NCBI RefSeq assembly: GCF_016907475.1
Contig: NZ_JAFBCA010000001.1
Location: forward strand, 2,418,001 to 2,482,000
DNA length: 64,000 bases
Direction: 5' to 3'
Origin: Nocardioides cavernae
Lineage (GTDB): Bacteria > Actinomycetota > Actinomycetes > Propionibacteriales > Nocardioidaceae
Position 1 is the first letter of the stretch. Each line of letters opens with the position of its first letter. Both the position numbers and the translations under genes were made by a program. The notes beneath the pieces were generated by a model. The model had not been told where the DNA came from. It saw only the letters and a program-made list of their open reading frames with translations, and searched no databases. Shown here one piece after another: positions 8,496 through 16,525 of the stretch.

Positions 8496-9758
8496 TCATG
8501 CCCTCCTCAGGCGGAGCCGGGACCCACTGGATCTCCGACCGGACGGGGTGCCCTCGTCGATGTCGTCCGCGGACACGGCAGACGCGACGCTGTCAGAGAA
8601 TGCGACGAGGGCCTTTGAGTTGGTGTGGTTGGGGTAGGCGCTGACGAGCGCTTCGCCTCGATTGACGGCTGCCAGGACCTCGCGGCTCGAGACGAGCGAG
8701 GTGTCGGCCTTCAACCCGAGGGTCTTCTCGAACTCGTCGATGGTGAGACCGACCTTGCCGTCGGCCCGGTTGAGCACGAAGCGCCAGGTGGACTTGGGGA
8801 AGTTGAGGACCTCGAGCGTGCTGGTGGCGAGCTTGAGGGCCTTGAGCGAGGGGATGTCGAGGGTGCCGACGAGCACGATCAGGTCGGACCGGTCGAGAGC
8901 GCACAGGGCGTGGTCATCAAAGACCCCAGAGGTGTCGACCACCACGAAGTCGACCATGCGGCGCAACGCATCGAGCAGCTTGCCGATGTCTTCGACTGAC
9001 GCCTGGTCGGGCGAGTCCAGGCGCACCGGCGCGGCCACGACAGACAGGTTGTCGGAGTGGCGGGTGAGGATGGACGTGATCCCCTCGGCGTCGATCACAC
9101 CGCTGAACGTGGCCAGGTCGTTGATGGTTCGGCTGGGGGTCAGCTGCAGCATGATGGCCACGTCACCGCTGTTGACGTCGAGGTCGACGAGGCAGACCGA
9201 GCGGCCCTTGTTGGCCAAGGCAACCCCCAGGTTGGTCGACACCAAGCTCTTGCCGACGCCGCCCTTGGTGGAGAAGACCGTGATCACGCGGCCGCGCGGC
9301 GCCTCGGCCTCCGCCTGCGCGACTGCTGCCGCTTGAGCGGCCTGGGCGACGACCTCGGCCCGGACGGTCTCTGCGGCCGCTTGGGCCTCGTCCATCATGG
9401 TCTGCCCGATCGCGTTGGCAACGCTGCGGGCTCGCTGGACGGCGGTCGTGATGCCCGCCAGGTCTCGCGCGGCCACGACCTCGCGCATGCCGCTGCGCAG
9501 GGCGAGGGCCAAGGCGTTGCTGTCGACCTCGTGGCGAAGCAGGATGACGCCGAGGTCGGGTCGGTGGACCCGCGCCCACTGCGCCAGATCGGCGGCGGCG
9601 TGGCTCGCGACCGAGGGACCGATGACCACCGCGAACTCGTTGGCCGAGCTGCGGATGTGCGAGTCCAGGCCCTCCGGGTCGGCGAAGGCCACCGATCCGT
9701 GGAGCATGGCCTGCAGAACGGCTCGTTGTGCACCGTCTGGCTCGAGGATGGCGGTCAC
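8496..9758 (-). CDS. tadZ: TadZ/CpaE-like MinD-type ATPase that positions the pilus machine
   Basis: A 420-residue protein with an N-terminal atypical receiver-like domain (about 1-120, no clear phospho-Asp signature), an Ala-rich linker, and a MinD/ParA ATPase domain whose deviant Walker A is STKGGVGKSLVSTN (about 160-173), followed by VDLDVNSGDVAIML and VVVDTSGVFDD. TadZ proteins localise the Tad apparatus in the cell. It overlaps cpaB by 4 bp (9755-9758). The C-terminus is basic (RRSSGSRLRLRRA). Confidence 0.92.
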   Translation of the reverse strand: MTAILEPDGAQRAVLQAMLHGSVAFADPEGLDSHIRSSANEFAVVIGPSVASHAAADLAQWARVHRPDLGVILLRHEVDSNALALALRSGMREVVAARDLAGITTAVQRARSVANAIGQTMMDEAQAAAETVRAEVVAQAAQAAAVAQAEAEAPRGRVITVFSTKGGVGKSLVSTNLGVALANKGRSVCLVDLDVNSGDVAIMLQLTPSRTINDLATFSGVIDAEGITSILTRHSDNLSVVAAPVRLDSPDQASVEDIGKLLDALRRMVDFVVVDTSGVFDDHALCALDRSDLIVLVGTLDIPSLKALKLATSTLEVLNFPKSTWRFVLNRADGKVGLTIDEFEKTLGLKADTSLVSSREVLAAVNRGEALVSAYPNHTNSKALVAFSDSVASAVSADDIDEGTPSGRRSSGSRLRLRRA

Positions 9759-10537
9759 GGCTGCGGGCTCCGGAACAGCTCGGGGTAGACGTCGCGGAGA
9801 TAGGCGCCCTCGTTGTCCGCCGACGCGGAGTCGTCCGTGAGGAGGGCGAAGTTGAGCTCGGAGGTCCGGTCGGCATGGATCAGCTTCTCAGCCTGTTCCT
9901 GCGTGACCGCGACGGACAGGATGGTCCGGGCGACCTCCTCGGTTGCGGTGCCCCCGTCCTCGTCCTGGGTGGTGCGCGACGTGACGCTCGTGGTGCCGAC
10001 GCCGAGCACGAGGCTGCGGGTGAGGACGATGCGTGTGTAGCTGCCGAGGCGCTGCTCCTTGCCGTCCGGCAGGAGCCGCATCGGATCCAGCGCCGTGGCG
10101 AAGACGGCGATCTCGTTGCCGGGGTTGACGAAGCCGGCCACTCGCTCGAAGTCGGTGAGCTCGACGGAGACGGCCATCATGTCGTCGGGGATGACAAGCG
10201 TCTGGGTGTCGCCGAGGCTGCCGAACTTCTTGGCGATGAGCTGTTCGCCGGGGTAGATCGTGCCGATCGCGACCAGGTCCGAGATCGACGAGGTCGACGA
10301 AAGACTTCCCTCGACGACGTCTGCGCGGCGGACCTCGGCGGAGTCGATCTTGCCAGCCTCCTGCGCCTCGGACACGGACTCACCTGTCTCGATGGTCTCG
10401 GTTGCGACCAGGACGTCGACGAGCTCCTGGTCCTGGGTTGCCCTGGCGTCGATGCCCTGGACGTAGAGCACGATCATGGCCGTGCCGGCGAGCGCGATGA
10501 GGGCGGCGACGAGGAGGAGTACGGATCGACGAGCCAT
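9755..10537 (-). CDS. cpaB: CpaB/RcpC-like SAF-domain Flp pilus assembly protein
   Basis: A 260-residue protein with an N-terminal membrane anchor (RSVLLLVAALIALAGTAMIVL, about 4-24), a SAF domain (about 35-100, VLVATETIETGESVS) and an RcpC domain (MMAVSVELTDFERVAGFVNPGNEIAVF). It would face the cell-wall side of the membrane. The start is set at 10537 because the anchor begins there; the frame is open to 10717 but that extension lacks any family character. It is the first gene of the tad operon, which reads down to the response regulator at 2018. Confidence 0.9.
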   Translation of the reverse strand: MARRSVLLLVAALIALAGTAMIVLYVQGIDARATQDQELVDVLVATETIETGESVSEAQEAGKIDSAEVRRADVVEGSLSSTSSISDLVAIGTIYPGEQLIAKKFGSLGDTQTLVIPDDMMAVSVELTDFERVAGFVNPGNEIAVFATALDPMRLLPDGKEQRLGSYTRIVLTRSLVLGVGTTSVTSRTTQDEDGGTATEEVARTILSVAVTQEQAEKLIHADRTSELNFALLTDDSASADNEGAYLRDVYPELFRSPQP

Positions 10538-10716
10538 GATGCGGTCCTTCGCGGGTTCGTGGGCGCCCCACGGCGGGGTCCCGGGCGCGCAGGAGAATTC
10601 GGGGTCTGTCGCGTGAAAACAGGCCCCGAAGCCATCCCAGCGCGACGAATCTAGGGGCGTCCCGACAGGGCCGTGGGCTAAACCGAGCAAACCACCCGAA
10701 CGTAGTCCCGATGCCA

Positions 10717-10743
10717 CCCGAAATGACTAGTTGCGCCTAGTCA
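10717..10743 (-). promoter_or_regulatory. Inverted repeat and motif shared by both tad units
   Basis: On the minus strand, TGACTAG and CTAGTCA form a perfect 7-bp inverted repeat around a 6-bp spacer (10724-10743). It continues as CTAGTCATTTCGGG (10730 down to 10717). The same 14-mer with one change lies upstream of tadE at 16470-16483. It is 180 bp before the cpaB start and past the fadD stop at 10799. It may be an operator for the tad response regulator; alternatively the repeat is the weak terminator of fadD. Confidence 0.5.
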
Positions 10744-10798
10744 CGTGCGGTGTGCCGCGCCCCTGGGGCGATCCCCATGGCGAACCATGCCGGGCCCG

Positions 10799-12595
10799 TC
10801 AGCCGAGGTAGAGCGCCTCGATCTCCTCGCGCGACTCGCGCATCACGACACGTCGCTTCAGCTTCAGGCTCGGTGTGAGCTGGCCGCCCTCCTCGGTCCA
10901 CTCACCGGGCAGGATGGTGAACTTCCGGATCGACTCGGCCTTCGAGACCGCCTTGTTGGCCTCGTCGACTGCTTCCTGGACCGCAGCGACGAGGTCCGGG
11001 TCGTCGATGAGGGTGTCGAGGTCCGCCGTCTTGCCGTGCTGCTCGGCCCAGGCCGGGAACGTCTCGCGGTCGATGGTGACGAGCGCGCCGATGAACGGCT
11101 GTCCGTCACCGACGACGAGGCACTGGTCGATGAGGGCGTGGGCCCGGAGCCGGTCCTCCAGGACGGCGGGCGCGACGTTCTTGCCGCCGGCCGTCACGAG
11201 GATCTCCTTCTTGCGGCCGGTGATGCGGACGAAGCCCTCGTCGTCCACCTCGCCGACGTCGCCGGTGTGGAACCAGCCGTCGCGGTCGACCGCCTCGGTC
11301 GTCGCCTCGTCGTTGCGCCAGTAACCGGCGAAGACCTGACCGCCGCGGAAGAGCAGCTCCCCGTCGTCGGCCACCCGCACGCTCGTGCCGGGCAGTGGGC
11401 GACCGACCGTCCCGATCTTCGTGGCGTCGGGGAGGTTGGCGGACAGGGCCGCCGTCGTCTCGGTCAGGCCGTAGCCCTCGAGGACGGTGAGGCCGATGCC
11501 GCGGTAGAAGTGGCCGAGCCGGTCGCCCAGCGGCGCGCCGCCTGAGATGGCGTACGCGCAGCTCCCGCCGAGCGCCTGGCGCAGCTTGCCGTAGACCAGG
11601 CGGTCGAAGAGCGCGTGCTGCGCTCGCAGGCGCACCGGCACCCGCTTGCCGTCCGACGCCCGCGACCAGGCGATCGCGACGTCTGCTGCGCGGTCGAAGA
11701 TCTTGCCCCGCCCGTCGGCGGTGGCCCGCTGGGAGGCGCTGTTGAAGACCTTCTCGAACACGCGCGGCACGGCGAGGATGAAGGTCGGCTTGAACTCGCC
11801 GAGGTCGGTCACCAGGTTCTTGATGTCGGCGCTGTGGCCCATCTTGGCCCGGCTCTTGACGCAACCCACCTGGATGATGCGCGCGAAGACGTGGGCGAGC
11901 GGCAGGAAGAGCAGGGTCGAGGCGTCGTCGGTGTCGAACAGGTCGGCCAGCTCGTCGACCGCGACACCGAGCTCGAACATGAAGTTGCCGTGGGTGAGCA
12001 TGCAGCCCTTGGGCTTGCCGGTCGTGCCGCTGGTGTAGATCAGCGTGGCTACGTCCTGCGGGGATGCCGCCGTACGACGCTGCTCGAGCACGTCGTCGGA
12101 GATGTCGGAGCCGAGGCGACCGAGCACGTCGACCGCGTTGTCCTGGAGCGACCACACGTGCTGCAGCTCGGCGAGGTCGCCGGACCGGCGGGCCTCGCGG
12201 ACCCGGGCGAGGTGGTCCGGGCCCTCCGCCACGATGGCGCGGGCGCCCGAGTCCTGGAGGATCCAGCCGATCTGCTCGGCGGAGGACGTCTCGTAGATCG
12301 GCACGGTGACGGCGCCGGCGAACCAGATCGCGTAGTCGAGGAGCGTCCACTCGTAGCGGGTCTTGGAGAGGATCGCGACGCGGTGGCCGACCTCGACGCC
12401 CGCGGCGACCAGCCCCTTGGCGACGGCCTGCACCTCGTCGAGGAACTCGGCGGCGGTGACGTCGGACCACTCGTCGCCGGTGCGCCGGCTGAACACCACG
12501 GTGTCGGCGAAGTCGCGGCCGTTGGTGACCACGTCGTCGGTGAGGTTCCCGGTGGACGGGATGGTGATGCTGAGCGGCGACGCGTACTCCCGCAC
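10799..12595 (-). CDS. fadD15: Long-chain fatty acid-CoA ligase (FadD15 type)
   Basis: A 598-residue AMP-forming acyl-CoA synthetase. It has the AMP-binding P-loop TLIYTSGTTGKPKGCMLTHG, the motif EGYGLTETTA, and the C-terminal hinge and lysine regions (GDVGEVDDEGFVRITGRKKE). It activates fatty acids to acyl-CoA via acyl-AMP in the cytoplasm or at the membrane. Length and motifs match bacterial FadD15-type ligases. It diverges from the SRPBCC gene, an arrangement I recall for Rv2187 and Rv2185c in mycobacteria. It stands between the two parts of the tad locus but is read as its own unit. Confidence 0.93.
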   Translation of the reverse strand: MREYASPLSITIPSTGNLTDDVVTNGRDFADTVVFSRRTGDEWSDVTAAEFLDEVQAVAKGLVAAGVEVGHRVAILSKTRYEWTLLDYAIWFAGAVTVPIYETSSAEQIGWILQDSGARAIVAEGPDHLARVREARRSGDLAELQHVWSLQDNAVDVLGRLGSDISDDVLEQRRTAASPQDVATLIYTSGTTGKPKGCMLTHGNFMFELGVAVDELADLFDTDDASTLLFLPLAHVFARIIQVGCVKSRAKMGHSADIKNLVTDLGEFKPTFILAVPRVFEKVFNSASQRATADGRGKIFDRAADVAIAWSRASDGKRVPVRLRAQHALFDRLVYGKLRQALGGSCAYAISGGAPLGDRLGHFYRGIGLTVLEGYGLTETTAALSANLPDATKIGTVGRPLPGTSVRVADDGELLFRGGQVFAGYWRNDEATTEAVDRDGWFHTGDVGEVDDEGFVRITGRKKEILVTAGGKNVAPAVLEDRLRAHALIDQCLVVGDGQPFIGALVTIDRETFPAWAEQHGKTADLDTLIDDPDLVAAVQEAVDEANKAVSKAESIRKFTILPGEWTEEGGQLTPSLKLKRRVVMRESREEIEALYLG

Positions 12596-12713
12596 GATGG
12601 AACCTCCTGAGGGTGGTGGACTGCGGTCCGCAGGCTATCGCCCGGTAAGCCGCACCGAGAACGCCCGGTGCCGTCGGCCGGGGGGCGCCGCACCCGTGGA
12701 CTAGGCTCCGGCC

Positions 12714-13151
12714 ATGGCCGAACAGACCTCTTCATCGATCGTCGTCGACGCTCCTCCGGCCGACGTGATGGCCGTCATCGCCGACTTCGAGTCCTACCCC
12801 GAGTGGGCCAAAGGCGTGCAGAAGGCGGAGGTCGTCGAGCCGGGGGCCGGCGACCGGGCCGAGCAGGTCTACTTCGCCCTCGACGTCTCGCCGATCAAGG
12901 ACGAGTACACCCTGGCCTACGACTGGGACGGTGACCGGGAGGTCACCTGGACGCTCGTCGAGGGCAACATGCTCAGGGCCCTCGACGGTGCCTACACCCT
13001 GGTCGACGGCGGCGACGGCAGCACCGAGGTCACCTACCGACTCGCGCTCGACGTGAGCATCCCGTTGATCGGCATGCTCAAGCGCAAGGGCGAGAAGATC
13101 CTCATCGACGCCGCGCTGAAGGGCCTCAAGAAGCGCGTCGAGTCGCTCTGA
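12714..13151 (+). CDS. SRPBCC-family lipid-binding-fold protein
   Basis: A 145-residue START/SRPBCC (polyketide cyclase-like) protein: SSSIVVDAPPADVMAVIADF, then YPEWAKGVQKAEVVE, and a C-terminal helix ending KGLKKRVESL. The fold makes a deep hydrophobic pocket and typically binds lipids or other hydrophobic ligands. It starts an apparent operon with the ArsA-type ATPase 14 bp downstream and the small CxxC protein, an order also seen in mycobacteria (Rv2185c-Rv2184c-Rv2183c, from memory). The ligand is unknown. Confidence 0.88.
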   Translation: MAEQTSSSIVVDAPPADVMAVIADFESYPEWAKGVQKAEVVEPGAGDRAEQVYFALDVSPIKDEYTLAYDWDGDREVTWTLVEGNMLRALDGAYTLVDGGDGSTEVTYRLALDVSIPLIGMLKRKGEKILIDAALKGLKKRVESL

Positions 13152-13165
13152 CCCGCGGTCCGGGC

Positions 13166-14353
13166 ATGCGGATCCTGCTGTTCACCGGCAAGGGCGGCGT
13201 GGGGAAGTCGACCCTGGCCGCCGCCACGGCGTGCGCCAGCGCGGCGGCCGGCCACCGGACGCTCGTGCTCTCGACCGACGCCGCCCACTCGCTGGCCGAC
13301 GCACTGGACGTGCCTGCCACGTCGGAGCCGACCGAGGCCGCCACCAACCTGTGGGTGCAGCACGTCGATGCGCAGCAACGGTTCGAGCGGTCGTGGGCCG
13401 ACATCCAGGGCTACCTCCTGAGCGTGCTCGACGTGGCGGGGGTCGACCCCGTCGCTGCCGAGGAGCTGACGGTCATCCCCGGCGCGGAGGAGGTGCTCGC
13501 CCTGCTCGAGGTGCGCGCCCAGGCGCGGTCGGGGGAGTGGGACGTGCTGGTCGTCGACTGCGCGCCGACCGCGGAGACCCTGCGGCTCCTCGCCCTCCCG
13601 GAGGCTCTCGGGTGGTACATGACCCGCGTCCTCCCGGTCGAGCGACGCGTCGTCAAGGCGCTCAAGCCTGTCCTGACCCGAGCGGCGGGCGTGCCGATGC
13701 CCGAGGACTCGGTGTTCGACGCCATCGAGCGGCTCCACGCCGACCTCGACGACGTACGCGCCGTGCTCACCGGGACGGAGACGTCGGTCCGCCTGGTCCT
13801 GACACCTGAGTCGGTGGTGCTCGCCGAAGCGCGGCGGGCCTACACGTTCCTGACGCTCTTCGGCTATCGCGTCGACATGGCGATCGTGAACCGGGTCTTC
13901 CCCGAAGGGGGTGCCGACGAGTGGCGGCGCAGCTGGGTCGCTGCGCAGGCGCGTCACCTGGCGGATGCAGCCGACTCGTTTGCCGGGCTCGATCTTCGTA
14001 CGTCGGTCTACCGGGCGGCCGAGCCGGTGGGGCGCGACGAGCTGCTCGACCTCGCGGCGTCGGTGTACGACGACGCGGACCCGATCGCGCCCGGCGCCTC
14101 CGTGCCACCGATGTCCGTCAGCACCACGCCGGCCGGGCTCGTGCTGTCCCTTCCCTTGCCCCTGGCCGCCCAGGAAGACGTCGGCCTCGTGCGCAAGGGC
14201 GACGAGCTGATCGTCTCTGTCGCGTCGTACCGTCGCCTCGTGACGCTGCCGACGGGACTCGCGCGGCACCGCGTGGCCGGTGCGCGCGTGCGCGACGGAC
14301 AGCTGCAGGTCCGGTTCACAGCGCCTGCCGAGCTGCCTGAGGAGGTCTCGTGA
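13166..14353 (+). CDS. ArsA/Get3-type anion-transporting ATPase family protein
   Basis: A 395-residue protein with the deviant Walker A TGKGGVGKST (7-16), a switch I-like STDAAHSLADAL, and VVDCAPTAETLRLL in place of the usual DTAPTGH. The C-terminal third (about 310-390) has a small beta domain (SLPLPLAAQEDVGLVRKGDELIV) like the alpha-crystallin-like C-domain of some Get3-type proteins. The single ATPase half suggests a dimer. Nearby genes give no arsenic link (no arsB or arsR), so a chaperone or targeting role is more likely than arsenite export. The next gene starts within its stop codon. Confidence 0.88.
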   Translation: MRILLFTGKGGVGKSTLAAATACASAAAGHRTLVLSTDAAHSLADALDVPATSEPTEAATNLWVQHVDAQQRFERSWADIQGYLLSVLDVAGVDPVAAEELTVIPGAEEVLALLEVRAQARSGEWDVLVVDCAPTAETLRLLALPEALGWYMTRVLPVERRVVKALKPVLTRAAGVPMPEDSVFDAIERLHADLDDVRAVLTGTETSVRLVLTPESVVLAEARRAYTFLTLFGYRVDMAIVNRVFPEGGADEWRRSWVAAQARHLADAADSFAGLDLRTSVYRAAEPVGRDELLDLAASVYDDADPIAPGASVPPMSVSTTPAGLVLSLPLPLAAQEDVGLVRKGDELIVSVASYRRLVTLPTGLARHRVAGARVRDGQLQVRFTAPAELPEEVS

Positions 14354-14724
14354 CCGACGCCGAGCGCGATGAGGTCGGTTCACTCGGCGAGGAGGCGGCC
14401 AAGCTCCTCGGTGCCCTGGCCGGCTGGGCGCGCGAGCACGCCACCGAGGCCGGGGGGCTGTCCGGTCTCGTGTCGGATACAGCCGCTTCCGCGCACGACG
14501 TAAGTGAGCACCTTGCCACCGATGCCGCAGAGTGCTCCATCTGCCCTCTGTGTCGAGCCATCAGCGCCGCGCGTCAGGTTAGTCCCGAGGTGACGGCCCA
14601 CCTGTCCGCCGCGATTGCCTCGCTTGTGCAGGCCGCCGCGCTCATCATGGCGACGCCTCCGCGGACCGGTGATGGTACGGACGATCTCGAGCGCATTGAC
14701 CTGGCCGACGACTGGCCGCGCTGA
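14350..14724 (+). CDS. Small conserved protein with a CxxCxxC cluster
   Basis: A 124-residue protein starting at a GTG that overlaps the ATPase stop (GTGA). The centre has AECSICPLCRAI, three cysteines spaced like a half metal or Fe-S site, followed by a helical part (SPEVTAHLSAAIASLVQAAAL). The N-terminal half is helical and the C-terminus acidic. Proteins of this kind sit next to ArsA-type ATPase genes in other actinobacteria; the position corresponds to Rv2183c as I recall. Function unknown. Tight coupling suggests it works with the ATPase and SRPBCC protein. Confidence 0.75.
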   Translation: MTDAERDEVGSLGEEAAKLLGALAGWAREHATEAGGLSGLVSDTAASAHDVSEHLATDAAECSICPLCRAISAARQVSPEVTAHLSAAIASLVQAAALIMATPPRTGDGTDDLERIDLADDWPR

Positions 14725-14736
14725 CGAGCGACCCGC

Positions 14737-15954
14737 TCACTGCGTCAGGCGCGTCCTGCGAAGCCCTCCGTCGCAGTCGTCGCCCAAGCCGCATTCCGAA
14801 TCGGTGTTGGAGCCCGATGAGCGCACATTCTCGTACCGCAAGATCAAGTAGTTGGCTTTGGAGTCTGTGTCCGTAGTTTTGCCGTAGTAGGGATTTCCCT
14901 TGCACTTGTTCACGTTTGACTGCACCGAATTGCCCGAACCGCTCTTGAAGTAGTAGCCGCACACAACCGCCGAGACGAGTTTGTACACCGGGTACACGGC
15001 GCCGGCTCCTGAGCCGTTGATCGTCGACTCACTGCACTGGGGGGGAGCACAGAAGACTGGGAAGAGCGAAGCCTCCTCAGAAGTGATGAGAGACTTCCAG
15101 GCGTCTTCTGTCTGCTTCCCGCCCTGCGATATGTTTCCCGGGTTTCCGCTCATGCAGGTCTCCGAATACAAGGGAGCGGCTGGGCACTCCTCCTCCAGCA
15201 CGACTGTCAACTGTCCTGGAGTAGAGGCGTCCGCCTGACCCGGGATAACTGAAACGGCTTCAGGACATCCGTCCTTGATCTGGTCAGCCAAGGTGCTTGC
15301 TGACCCCGTACGTTCTCCGGGGCAATCCGTGATCCACCAGTTGCCAGAGGTCTTCGGCACGGGGCACCCCGCCGGGGGGGCATGACCGCCACCGGGGTAG
15401 TCAACGCGGATGAACGTGCCCGCCGCCGCATCAATTGGTGGGAGCATCGCGGAGCAGATAGCCAGAGGACGAACGCCTTCGCGCGCCCGGGGTGCCACGT
15501 CGACGGTCGCTTCTGACCGACGGTCGGTTGTGATTTCGTCCGGCGCACCAATGAGCTGGGAAGTCGAGGTAGCAGTGGCGCCACTGAGGCCATACTCGAC
15601 GATGAGGACACCGGGTGTGCGGTCGCAGTCAATGTCGAACTCGAGCTGGTCCGACTCGTACGACTCTTTGGTTTCGTCGTAGTTCGCCTCACCGTATTCG
15701 CGCGCGGCGTCTTCTGCTGCAGCGTAGGCAACGGGGTCATCGCGAACGTCAGCGCAGCTTCCCTGGAATTCTGTGAGGGCTTGGGCCGCAGCCAACGCCC
15801 CGGCGTCAGCTGCCTTCTGCAGGTTTCGCTTACTCACGTACGCCTGACCCAGGTCGATAGTGAATCCGGATATACCGAGAAGGACCAACGCAAGGATCCC
15901 GACCAAGACGGCCGTTGCGCCCCTGTCGTCGCGCCTGCTCATGAGAACTCGCAT
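14737..15954 (-). CDS. TadG-like cysteine-rich pilus-associated protein
   Basis: A 405-residue protein with an N-terminal prepilin-like anchor: DRGATAVLVGILALVLLGIS, then DLGQAYVSKRNLQKAADAGALAAAQAL, typical of TadG/Flp-assembly pseudopilins. The remaining 350 residues are predicted outside the cell and contain about fifteen cysteines, suggesting several disulfides. It lacks the VWA domain found in classical TadG; that domain is instead fused to TadB in this locus. The start may be 15954 (GAGG about 10 bp upstream) or 15942, which makes an ATGA overlap with the tadE stop. Base composition looks less GC-rich than its neighbours, hinting at faster evolution or transfer. Confidence 0.78.
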   Translation of the reverse strand: MRVLMSRRDDRGATAVLVGILALVLLGISGFTIDLGQAYVSKRNLQKAADAGALAAAQALTEFQGSCADVRDDPVAYAAAEDAAREYGEANYDETKESYESDQLEFDIDCDRTPGVLIVEYGLSGATATSTSQLIGAPDEITTDRRSEATVDVAPRAREGVRPLAICSAMLPPIDAAAGTFIRVDYPGGGHAPPAGCPVPKTSGNWWITDCPGERTGSASTLADQIKDGCPEAVSVIPGQADASTPGQLTVVLEEECPAAPLYSETCMSGNPGNISQGGKQTEDAWKSLITSEEASLFPVFCAPPQCSESTINGSGAGAVYPVYKLVSAVVCGYYFKSGSGNSVQSNVNKCKGNPYYGKTTDTDSKANYLILRYENVRSSGSNTDSECGLGDDCDGGLRRTRLTQ

Positions 15955-16367
15955 TGGAATTGTGCCTCGCTTCGCAACACCACTTCGCTAGGAATAACCG
16001 ACTCCGGCACTGGCCAGGGAAAGATGAAATCGGTCGTGACCTCGGCCGTCAGTCCAAGACTCTCGCCGAAACTGCTCCCCTCGCACGTCGTCCGGTCCGC
16101 GAAGGTGACCTCTGGGTCGGAACTTCCGGCCAACGGTTGGTACTCGTCCTGGACGACGGCTTCAAGATCGGGCGCTGGCGTGACGTCGACAACGCCGGCC
16201 CGTGCCGCCTGCCGAACTGCGTTGTCCAACGAGAGCTGGTTCGCGAAGGCGACGCCGAAGTTGATGATCCCCCCGACGACGAGGAGCAGCGGGATCACGA
16301 CGAGCGCGAACTCGACTGCCGATGCACCTCGTTCGGTGCGATCGTGGAGGCGTGAGCGCCAGCGCAT
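15939..16367 (-). CDS. tadE: TadE-like pseudopilin
   Basis: A 142-residue protein with the TadE N-terminus RGASAVEFALVVIPLLLVVGG: a prepilin-like Gly processing site, Glu+5 and a hydrophobic helix, followed by an extracytoplasmic domain. The motif LSLDNAVRQAARAGVVD is typical of the family. An AAAGGGGA ribosome site precedes the start at 16367. It is the first gene of the tadE-tadG unit, with the CCCGAAGTGACTAG motif about 100 bp upstream, so it may be co-regulated with the distant cpaB operon. Confidence 0.88.
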   Translation of the reverse strand: MRWRSRLHDRTERGASAVEFALVVIPLLLVVGGIINFGVAFANQLSLDNAVRQAARAGVVDVTPAPDLEAVVQDEYQPLAGSSDPEVTFADRTTCEGSSFGESLGLTAEVTTDFIFPWPVPESVIPSEVVLRSEAQFQCEFS

Positions 16368-16469
16368 GAGATCCCCTTTCCCCGAGGTGTCCGCTCGTCA
16401 CCGTAGGAGGTGTCGGTCTCGGGTGTCGCTGGTTTGACGACACTCTTGACCGTGCGTGACGCAAGATGG

Positions 16470-16483
16470 CCCGAAGTGACTAG
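16470..16483 (-). promoter_or_regulatory. Copy of the tad upstream motif before tadE
   Basis: Minus-strand CTAGTCACTTCGGG matches 13 of 14 bases of the element upstream of cpaB (10717-10730). It lies 103 bp before the tadE start. Only a half-site is present here, without the mirrored TGACTAG. I read it as a candidate shared binding site for a tad regulator. Confidence 0.5.
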
Positions 16484-16525
16484 ACAGACCAACCGATCGG
16501 GCCATGGGTCACGACGTGGGCCAAG

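Noticed and set aside
13166..14353. ArsA-type ATPase as an arsenic resistance gene
   Set aside because: No arsB, arsC or arsR is near and the neighbourhood is a conserved SRPBCC/lipid context, so arsenite transport is not supported.
14737..15954. Lower GC and odd Cys content as proof of a prophage or insertion element
   Set aside because: The N-terminal anchor is clearly TadG-like and the gene overlaps tadE; no integrase, attachment site or phage gene is near.
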